NCBI RefSeq assembly: GCF_002803085.1
Contig: NZ_NNBJ01000026.1
Location: 1 to 64,000, forward strand
Length of the DNA: 64,000 nucleotides
Direction of reading: 5' to 3'
DNA from: Streptomyces sp. CB01201
Lineage (GTDB): Bacteria > Actinomycetota > Actinomycetes > Streptomycetales > Streptomycetaceae
The notes below the pieces were generated by a model, which did no database searches, was not told where the DNA came from, and saw only the letters and a program-made list of their open reading frames with translations. Positions 58,100 through 64,000 of the stretch are shown piece after piece. The number at the start of each line of letters is the position of its first letter. The first letter of the stretch is position 1. A program made the translations under genes and the position numbers.

Positions 58100-59359
58100 C
58101 TACCAGAGCACGGGCAGTTCCTCCGGCGAGCGATGGATCATCGTGGGGCGCATGACGACGGGTCTGTCCTGCGCCAGGCGCAGTCCCGGGAGGCGTGCCG
58201 TCAGGAGTTCCAGGGTGATCCGGAGCTGCTCGCGGGCCAGGGACGAGCCCGGGCAGCCGTGCACGCCGTACCCGAAGGCGAGGTGACGGGCGGGCGGCCG
58301 GGTGATGTCGAAGACATCGGGGCGTTCGTGGCGGCTCGGGTCGCGGTTGGCGGAGCCGTACGCCACGAACACCACGGCTCCGATGGGGAGTTCGGTGCCG
58401 GACAGCATGACGGGGCGGGTGGTGATGCGGCGGAAGCCCTGGATCGGGCTGTCGTAGCGGGCCGCCTCCTCGACGGCCGACGGTATCAACTCCGGCTTCT
58501 CGCAGAGCAGTTCCCACTGCGCCGGGTGATGCAGCAGATGCAGCATCGTGGAGCCGATCAGCGCGCTCGTGGTGAGGTGCCCGGCGAGCAGGAAGTTCTG
58601 CAGATGGGCGACCATCTCGTGCCGCTCGTCCAGGGTGAGTTCGGCGCCCGGTGGCTCGCCGCCGGGCGCGAGCGCGGCGATCAGTGAGGTGCACAGGTCG
58701 TCCCGGGGGCGGGCGTGGCGCTCCCGTACGTAGGTGTCGAGGAGGTGCTGCATCGCGACGACGTCGCGCGCGGCCGCCAGTTGGGCGGGCTCGTCCATCG
58801 GCCGGAACAGGAGTTGCTCGGCCTGGTGGCCGCCGTGCACGGCGAGCGGCACATCGGCGGGGTCGAGCCCCACCAGGCGTCCGATCACCTGGCCGGGCAG
58901 CCGGAGCGCGAACTGGGCCATCAGATCGGCGCCGTCGCCCGCGGTGAAGGCGTCGATCAGCTCGGTGGCCCGCTCCACGGCGTACGGCACGATCGCGGCG
59001 ACGCGGGCGGGCGAGAGGCCGTGCACGATGGGGGCGCGCAGCCGCTGGTGGAGGGCGCCGTCGGAGCTGACCACGACGGGGCGTCCGCCGAAGCCCCGGC
59101 CCATCTCGGCGAGCACCGTGGGCCCGGGCAGGACGTCGGGGCGCAGCGCGTTGGCGGAGGAGAACGCCTCGGGGCGGCGCAGGACTTCGCGCACATCCGC
59201 GTCCCGGGCCACCAGCCAGGCGTCGAGCTCCGGCACGAAGGTCAGCCCTTCGGCCTGCCGGGCCCGCGCATAGTGCGGATAGGGGTCGCGCTGCAGCGCG
59301 TCGAGCCGAGCGTGCTCATGCCTGTCCACAGGCCCATCGTCTACGACGTCCGGCCACAT
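58100..59359 (-). CDS. Cytochrome P450 with atypical I-helix
   Basis: Taken from ATG 59359 (MWPDVVDDG), 419 residues; GTG 59329 is an alternative. Heme loop FGYGVHGCPG (Cys), K-helix EEAAR. The I-helix reads LLAGHLTTSALI: the acidic residue before the Thr pair is Leu. The Thr remains. Such P450s may use a different proton-delivery path or act on substrates that supply it. It precedes lutA by 38 bp. Confidence 0.93.
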   Translation of the reverse strand: MWPDVVDDGPVDRHEHARLDALQRDPYPHYARARQAEGLTFVPELDAWLVARDADVREVLRRPEAFSSANALRPDVLPGPTVLAEMGRGFGGRPVVVSSDGALHQRLRAPIVHGLSPARVAAIVPYAVERATELIDAFTAGDGADLMAQFALRLPGQVIGRLVGLDPADVPLAVHGGHQAEQLLFRPMDEPAQLAAARDVVAMQHLLDTYVRERHARPRDDLCTSLIAALAPGGEPPGAELTLDERHEMVAHLQNFLLAGHLTTSALIGSTMLHLLHHPAQWELLCEKPELIPSAVEEAARYDSPIQGFRRITTRPVMLSGTELPIGAVVFVAYGSANRDPSRHERPDVFDITRPPARHLAFGYGVHGCPGSSLAREQLRITLELLTARLPGLRLAQDRPVVMRPTMIHRSPEELPVLW

Positions 59360-59473
59360 CGGAAGAGCGCCGGACGGGCAGAACGTGGCGCTTTCGCCAC
59401 CGTGCGGCCCGCGGGTCCCCCACGCCTTCGCCGCCGGGTGCCCCACGGGGCCCCGGCGGCGGGCGCGGGCGCC

Positions 59474-60331
59474 TCAGACGGCCCGGTCGAGCACTGCGAT
59501 GAGCCGGGTGACGGTCGCGGCCATCGCCTGCCGGCCGACCGTCAGATAGGTGCGGGCGTCGACCGCCTCGGGGTGGGCGGCGAGGTAGGCGCGAATGGCG
59601 TCGGTCATCGCGATGTTGAGGGCGGTGCCGATGTTGACCTTGGCGATGCCGCCGGCCACGGCCGCCGCGAGCGCGTCGTCCGGGACGCCGGACGACCCGT
59701 GCAGGACCAGCGGGACCCGCAGCGCGTCGTCGAGCCGGGCCAGCAGGGCGTGGTCGAGTTCGGCGGTGCGCGAGGTCATCGCGTGGGTGCTGCCGATGGC
59801 GACGGCGAGTGCGTCGACGCCCGACTCGGCGACGAACTGGCGCGCCTCGTCGGGGTCGGTGCGCGCGCCGGGCGCGTGGGCGTCGAGCGGGGCCTTGCCG
59901 TCCTTGCCGCCGACCTCCCCCAACTCGGCCTCGATCCACAGGCCTTGGGTGTGCGCCCAATCGGCGGCGGCGCGGGTCGCCGCCAGGTTCTCCTCGTACG
60001 GCAGGTGGGCCGCGTCGTACATGGCGGAGCTGAACCCGGCGTCGGCGGCCTGCCGCAGCAGTTCGTCCTGCTTGACGTGGTCGAGGTGGAGCGCGACCGG
60101 TACGGAGGCCGCCTCGGCGGCGGCCACCGCCGCACGGGCCAGCGGCAGGACCCGGCCGTAGCGGAACTTGACCGCGTTCTCGCTGACTTGGAGGACGACC
60201 GGTGACTTGGCCGCCTCGGCTCCGGCGATGACCGCCTCGGCGTGTTCCAGCGTGATGATGTTGAAGGCCGCGACCGCGCGGCGTTTGTCTGCGGCCTCGG
60301 CGACCAGTGTGCCGGTCCTGGCGAGTGGCAT
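59474..60331 (-). CDS. Class II (tagatose-bisphosphate-type) aldolase
   Basis: 285 residues from ATG 60331. The zinc-binding VALHLDHVKQDELL, MYDAAHLPYEENLAAT and GSSGVPDDAL and NIGTAL motifs fit the GatY/KbaY type rather than glycolytic Fba. Acts late in galactitol, galactosamine or related sugar breakdown. Downstream of the SIS isomerase with 68 bp between, same operon. Confidence 0.92.
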   Translation of the reverse strand: MPLARTGTLVAEAADKRRAVAAFNIITLEHAEAVIAGAEAAKSPVVLQVSENAVKFRYGRVLPLARAAVAAAEAASVPVALHLDHVKQDELLRQAADAGFSSAMYDAAHLPYEENLAATRAAADWAHTQGLWIEAELGEVGGKDGKAPLDAHAPGARTDPDEARQFVAESGVDALAVAIGSTHAMTSRTAELDHALLARLDDALRVPLVLHGSSGVPDDALAAAVAGGIAKVNIGTALNIAMTDAIRAYLAAHPEAVDARTYLTVGRQAMAATVTRLIAVLDRAV

Positions 60332-60399
60332 CAGTGCTTCCCCTTCACCTGTGTCACGTTCTCACCTGTCACGTTGTTCGTTCTCCGGTGCCGGCCCGC

Positions 60400-61284
60400 T
60401 CAGGCGCCGTCGAGGATCACCGAGCGGGTGAGGTGGCGCGGCCGGTCCGGGTCGAGTCCGCGGGCGGCCGCGACGGCGACGGCCAGGCGCTGGGCGCGGA
60501 CGAGTTCGGCGAGCGGGTCCAGGCGGCCTTCGATCCACAGTGCTCCGGTGGCGGCCACCTGCTCGGCGAGCCCTTCGGGGGCTTCGCCGAACATCCAGGT
60601 CGCGGTCGAGGTGGTGGAGATGCTGATGGGGCCGTGGCGGTACTCCATCGCCGGGTAGGCCTCGGTCCAGGACAGCGATGCCTCGCGCATCTTGAGGGCG
60701 GCCTCCTGGGCGAGCCCGTTGGTCCAGCCGCGGCCGAGGAAGCTGAACTGGGTGGATTCCACGAGGCCTTCGGGCAGCGGCTCGGCGAGCGCGGTGCGCG
60801 CGTCGGCGACGGCCTGCTCGGTGTGCAGCCCGAGGTGGGCGCGCAGCAGCGTGAAGGCGGTGGTGGCGAAGCGGGTCTGGACGACCGACTCCTCGTCCGC
60901 GAAGTCGAGCACCACGATGTCGTCGGCTGCCTCCATCACCGGGGTGGTGGGGTCGGCCGTGATGGCGGTGGTACGGGTCCGGCCGCGCACCTGGGCGAGG
61001 AGGGCGAGCACCTCGGTGGTGGTGCCGGAGCGGGTGAGCGCGACGACCCGGTCGTAGCGGCGGGCGGCGGGGAACTCGGAGGCGGCGAAGGCGTCGGTCT
61101 CGCCGAGGCCCGCGCTCTCCCGCAGGGCGGCGACGGCCTGCGCCATGAAGAAGGAGGTGCCGCAGCCGACGACGGCGACGCGCTCGCCCGCGGCCGGCAG
61201 GGCGTCCTTGTGCTGGAGGGCCAGTTCGGCCGCCCGCTTCCAGCATTCGGGCTGACTGCTCAGTTCGTTCTCGACATGGCTCAT
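60400..61284 (-). CDS. SIS-domain sugar-phosphate isomerase/deaminase-like protein
   Basis: 294 residues from ATG 61284 (MSHVENELSSQPECW), with GGGAG upstream. Two SIS domains (VAVVGCGTSFFMAQAVAAL and FLGRGWTNGLAQEAALKMRE). The pair with a tagatose-bisphosphate-type aldolase suggests AgaS-like amino sugar degradation. The promoter carries a perfect palindrome within its spacer. Confidence 0.92.
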   Translation of the reverse strand: MSHVENELSSQPECWKRAAELALQHKDALPAAGERVAVVGCGTSFFMAQAVAALRESAGLGETDAFAASEFPAARRYDRVVALTRSGTTTEVLALLAQVRGRTRTTAITADPTTPVMEAADDIVVLDFADEESVVQTRFATTAFTLLRAHLGLHTEQAVADARTALAEPLPEGLVESTQFSFLGRGWTNGLAQEAALKMREASLSWTEAYPAMEYRHGPISISTTSTATWMFGEAPEGLAEQVAATGALWIEGRLDPLAELVRAQRLAVAVAAARGLDPDRPRHLTRSVILDGA

Positions 61285-61335
61285 GCCGGGCTCCCACCCT
61301 CTGGATGTGACGCGCTGTCGTGCTTGTTTCTGCAA

Positions 61336-61363
61336 AATATAGCTCGATATCGAGCACGATCAA
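61336..61363 (-). promoter_or_regulatory. SIS-gene promoter containing a perfect operator palindrome
   Basis: On the minus strand TTGATC (61363-61358) and TATATT (61341-61336) are spaced by 16 bases. The palindrome GCTCGATATCGAGC (61342-61355) fills the spacer. A repressor bound there would cover the promoter. The divergent DeoR gene makes it the likely regulator. Confidence 0.75.
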
Positions 61364-61425
61364 GCATATAGGGGTGCGCTAAGGTCACTACGGACGGTTA
61401 CCAGTACGAAGAACGGAGGGCGCGG

Positions 61426-62205
61426 ATGTCGCGCGACGCCCGCTGGCAGGCGCTGCTTGAGCTCCTCGTGGAGCAGGGCCGCCTCGATGTCGACGAGGCG
61501 GCGACGGCCCTCGGGGTGTCGGCCGCGACGATCCGGCGCGACTTCGACCAGCTCGCCGAACAGCAGATGCTGGTGCGCACCCGGGGCGGAGCGCTCGTGC
61601 ACGGCGTCTCCTACGAGCTGCCGCTGCGCTACAAGACGGCGCGCCAGGCCTCGGAGAAGCAGCGGATCGCGAAGGCGGTGGCGGATCTGGTCGCGCCGGG
61701 TGAGGCGGTCGGTCTGACCGGCGGCACCACGACGACGGAGGTGGCCCGCGCGCTGGCCGTGCGGCCCGAACTGGCCACTGGATCACCGGCGTTGACGATC
61801 GTGACGAACGCGCTCAACATCGCGAACGAACTCGCGGTGCGGCCGCAGTTCAAGATCGTGGTGACCGGCGGGGTGGCCCGCCCCCAGTCCTACGAGCTCA
61901 CGGGTCCGCTCGCGGGCGGGGTCCTGAACCAGATCACGATGGACGTGGCGGTGCTCGGCGTGGGCGCGTTCGACGTGGTGCACGGGACCTCGGCGCACGA
62001 CGAGGACGAGGCCGGCATCAACCGGCTCCTGTGCGAGCGGGCCGAGCGGGTCGTGGTGGCCGCGGACTCCACGAAGCTGGGCAAGCGGACGTTCGCCCGG
62101 ATCTGTGCGACGTCCCAGGTGGGCACACTGGTCACGGACACGGCCGTCTCGGACGCCACGGTCGCCGCGTTCACCGAGGCGGGCGTGACGGTCATCGCGG
62201 TCTGA
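61426..62205 (+). CDS. DeoR-family repressor of the SIS/aldolase operon
   Basis: 259 residues from ATG 61426. N-terminal HTH (DEAATALGVSAATIRRDFDQLAEQQMLV) and the DeoRC sugar-phosphate-sensing domain (VGLTGGTTTTEVARAL, VAVLGVGAFD, DSTKLGKRTFARI). It faces the SIS gene with the palindrome between. Typical response is to a sugar phosphate intermediate. Confidence 0.95.
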   Translation: MSRDARWQALLELLVEQGRLDVDEAATALGVSAATIRRDFDQLAEQQMLVRTRGGALVHGVSYELPLRYKTARQASEKQRIAKAVADLVAPGEAVGLTGGTTTTEVARALAVRPELATGSPALTIVTNALNIANELAVRPQFKIVVTGGVARPQSYELTGPLAGGVLNQITMDVAVLGVGAFDVVHGTSAHDEDEAGINRLLCERAERVVVAADSTKLGKRTFARICATSQVGTLVTDTAVSDATVAAFTEAGVTVIAV

Positions 62206-62252
62206 GCACGCCCGGCCGGGCCGGCTCGGCCAGACCGGGCTCCGGGGCCGCC

Positions 62253-62852
62253 TCAGCCGATCCGCAGAGCCGGCAGGACGACGGACTCGATCAGCCCGAG
62301 CACCGTGTCCTCGCCGTGGAAGCGGTCCTCGAAGAGCCGCTCCACCCGCAGCATGCCCATGACCAGCGGGGCGACATAGCCGATCGCCGGGTTGTCCGCC
62401 GCGACCTCGCCGCGTTCGACGCCGCGCCGGAGCATCGCGTCGAGAGCCGCGATCTCGGGGTTCAGCACGGTCTCGCGGAGGGCTTCGCGCAGATCGGGGT
62501 GCTTGATGTAGGCCTGCCCGACGGCTTCCATGAGCGCCTTGTCGGGCCCTTCGCGCCGGCCCACCGCGCGGGCCGCCTCCCGCAGGTCCCCGGCGAGCGA
62601 GCCGGTGTCGATGCCGGAGAAGAACGAGCAGCGGTTTCTGCCGAGCGCGGCGGTGACGAGGAGCGGCTTGTTCTTCCACTGCCGGTACAGGGTGGCCTTT
62701 CCGCACTTGGTGCGCGCGGCCACGCCCTCCATGGTCACGGAGTCGTAGCCGCCCTCTCTGAGCAGGTCGAGCACCGCGTCGTACAGCTCCAGCTCACGCT
62801 CGGGGCTGATCTTGCTGCGGCGGGCAGCGGCCGTGGCGGCCTGCGTCGACAT
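62253..62852 (-). CDS. TetR-family repressor
   Basis: 199 residues from ATG 62852 (MSTQAATAAARRSKISPER), with GGAGGG seven bases upstream. HTH about 25-65 (AVLDLLREGGYDSVTMEGVA, GKATLYRQWKNKPLLV). The C-terminal ligand domain is TetR_C-like. The 38-bp palindrome between this gene and the PAP2-like gene is its likely operator. It is divergent from that gene. Confidence 0.95.
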   Translation of the reverse strand: MSTQAATAAARRSKISPERELELYDAVLDLLREGGYDSVTMEGVAARTKCGKATLYRQWKNKPLLVTAALGRNRCSFFSGIDTGSLAGDLREAARAVGRREGPDKALMEAVGQAYIKHPDLREALRETVLNPEIAALDAMLRRGVERGEVAADNPAIGYVAPLVMGMLRVERLFEDRFHGEDTVLGLIESVVLPALRIG

Positions 62853-62927
62853 CGTTCCCTCCGGAGACGGACAAGGGGCACGGAAAACAAGGGGCACTCC
62901 TGCACGTACGAGAGTAGGCTCCGCTCA

Positions 62928-62982
62928 ATCGAGACGCAAACGTATCGAGACGTTTGCGTCTCGATGAGTTTCGATCTAGCCT
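62928..62982. promoter_or_regulatory. 38-bp palindromic operator overlapping a -35/-10 pair
   Basis: ATCGAGACGCAAACGT (62928-62943) and its exact reverse complement ACGTTTGCGTCTCGAT (62950-62965) are separated by six bases. Downstream TTGCGT (62954-62959), 17 bases, TAGCCT (62977-62982) form a promoter for the gene at 63039. The -35 lies within the palindrome. The spacer repeats ATCGAG of the arm. Confidence 0.9.
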
Positions 62983-63038
62983 TCCTACGTTTGCTTGTGT
63001 TTTTCGTCGTATCGATCCAGGTTCAAAGGGGCCGGAGA

Positions 63039-63956
63039 ATGTTTGCCGGTATAACCACGGGGGCGCGTCGTGAGACCCGTCCCGCCGGACCGGAGACGAC
63101 CGCTTCCCGGCCGCCCCTGGTGCGCGAGCTGCTGCTCGTGACCGCGCTCTTCCTCGTGTACAAGTTCGGCCGCCGGCTGGCCAACGGCCACGAGGCCAGG
63201 GCGTTCGACAACGCGGACCGCGTATGGAGCTGGGAGCGCGCGCTGCACCTGCCCGGCGAGGGCTCGGTCCAGCATCTGCTGCTGCACGGCGACACCCTCG
63301 TGAAGGTCGCCAACACCTTCTACGCGACCGTGCACTTCCCGGCCACCGTGGCCTTCCTGGTCTACCTGTACCTGCGCCGCCCGGGCCACTACCTGTGGTC
63401 GCGCCGGGTGCTCGCCGGGCTCACCGCCGCGGCCCTGGTGCTGCACATCACCGTCCCGCTGGCCCCGCCGCGCATGCTCACCACGGCCGGACTCGTCGAC
63501 ACCGCACAGGTCTACGGACCCTCGGTGTACGCGGCGACGCCCGACACCGACACGATGGCCAACCAGTTCGCGGCCATGCCCTCGCTGCACTTCGGCTGGG
63601 CGCTGATGGTCGCGATCGGCCTGATCATGGCGACGCGGAGCCGCTGGCGGTGGCTGTGGCTGCTGCACCCGCTGCTCACCCTGCTCGTGGTCGTCGGCAC
63701 CGCGAACCACTACTGGCTGGACGCGATCGTGGCCTCGGCGCTCCTTGGCGCGGTGCTGTACTTCGTGCCCGCGCCGAAGCGGCCCACACAGTTGCCTGCG
63801 GCACCCAAGCGGGCCGCCCGTCGGTCCTCCGTACCGCGGCGCTCGCCCGAGACGACCGCCCTCCCGGAGCCCGCGCCCGCGTCCCGGCAGGCACCGGTAC
63901 CGTCACCGCTTTCTGCGCGCACCAGCGCGCCCCAGCTCTCCGAGGCCGTGCGATGA
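63039..63956 (+). CDS. PAP2/inositolphosphotransferase-like membrane protein
   Basis: Start ATG 63039 (MFAGITTGAR), AAAGGGG eight bases upstream; 305 residues. About six TM segments, then a basic/Pro-rich tail. Motifs MPSLHFGWALMVAIG and ANHYWLDAIVASALLG are of the Aur1/Ipt1-type PAP2 group, which transfer phospho-head groups in lipid synthesis; hydrolase function is also possible. The TetR operator controls it. Translationally coupled to the next gene. Confidence 0.9.
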   Translation: MFAGITTGARRETRPAGPETTASRPPLVRELLLVTALFLVYKFGRRLANGHEARAFDNADRVWSWERALHLPGEGSVQHLLLHGDTLVKVANTFYATVHFPATVAFLVYLYLRRPGHYLWSRRVLAGLTAAALVLHITVPLAPPRMLTTAGLVDTAQVYGPSVYAATPDTDTMANQFAAMPSLHFGWALMVAIGLIMATRSRWRWLWLLHPLLTLLVVVGTANHYWLDAIVASALLGAVLYFVPAPKRPTQLPAAPKRAARRSSVPRRSPETTALPEPAPASRQAPVPSPLSARTSAPQLSEAVR

Positions 63957-64000
63957 ACGAATCCGCGCTGCTCGCCATCCTGCTCTCGCTCGCCTCGGCC
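63953..64000 (+). CDS. Start of a DMT-family transporter (cut by window end)
   Basis: ATG 63953 overlaps the stop of the previous gene (ATGA). The 16 visible residues MNESALLAILLSLASA closely resemble the start of the DMT transporter at 29331 (MSALVLAVLLSLVSA). The rest is outside the window. Confidence 0.55.
   Translation, partial: MNESALLAILLSLASA

Overview
The window is chromosomal DNA of a high-GC actinomycete, almost certainly Streptomyces. Coding sequence is very GC-rich, with GTG and TTG starts and many 4-bp ATGA/GTGA gene overlaps. The marker genes also fit: a long chaplin with a sortase signal, a class F sortase, an Rpf-LysM-M23 cell-wall hydrolase, a SpoIIE/HATPase phosphatase, DUF4239, DUF6777 and DUF574 proteins, and a PAS/GAF stress regulator. 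The window holds about 65 protein genes, one tRNA gene (Pro, GGG) and no rRNA, insertion sequence or CRISPR array. Most of it is core or near-core chromosome. The only clearly decayed stretch lies beside the tRNA (about 53.9-54.5 kb).

Layout. 0-4.3 kb: envelope genes. A DUF4239 membrane protein is followed by two paralogous secreted Ig-like proteins that flank a perfect palindrome, next to a class F sortase and a polysaccharide deacetylase. 4.4-9.5 kb: two-domain lysX (lysyl-phosphatidylglycerol synthesis), a universal stress protein and a CapA-like lipoprotein. 9.8-11.1 kb: an ECF sigma factor overlapping tail-to-tail with a small zinc-binding anti-sigma-like gene. 11.2-15.2 kb: a response regulator, DUF485, SSS symporter and LytS-type kinase operon for carboxylate sensing and uptake. 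15.3-21.7 kb: an orphan anti-sigma-like membrane protein, a Nei-type glycosylase, a wax ester/DGAT acyltransferase, an anti-sigma/phosphatase regulator and an unrecognised acidic protein. 21.8-31.4 kb: a DUF6777 lipoprotein, an S9 peptidase, a small protein with a strong RBS, a PhnZ-like HD protein, an unusual zinc-ribbon SDR, an FhuF-like protein, a DMT transporter and the Rpf-LysM-M23 protein.

31.7-41.5 kb: gnd, a racemase/GNAT pair, panD, an MMPL exporter behind a phased CTGTC-rich leader, DoxX, and a BlaI/M56 pair whose twin operators face a DedA-PAP2-PAP2 operon. 41.5-50.2 kb: a Tat lipoprotein deacetylase, an SPFH protein translationally coupled to a NAD-kinase-fold protein under a clear promoter, a DUF574 methyltransferase, a P450, a signal-less siderophore-type binding protein and a chaplin. 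50.5-54.7 kb: a rhomboid-like membrane protein, MgtC/SapB, a PucR regulator with two palindromes, degraded gene remnants and tRNA-Pro. 54.8-64 kb: DUF309, lutABC (lactate oxidation) behind a second P450, an amino-sugar isomerase/aldolase operon facing a DeoR repressor, and a TetR gene whose large palindrome overlaps the promoter of a PAP2 phosphotransferase-like gene coupled to a DMT transporter cut by the window end.

The genes lean strongly towards envelope biology (sortase targets, chaplin, deacetylases, PAP2/DedA lipid recycling, LysX, MMPL, Rpf) and local regulation through inverted repeats in intergenic DNA. The best candidates for something under-described are the SPFH/NAD-kinase-like pair, the class F sortase with LPXTG-less paralogous partners, the BlaI/M56-DedA-PAP2 envelope stress unit, and the phased CTGTC leader of the MMPL gene.
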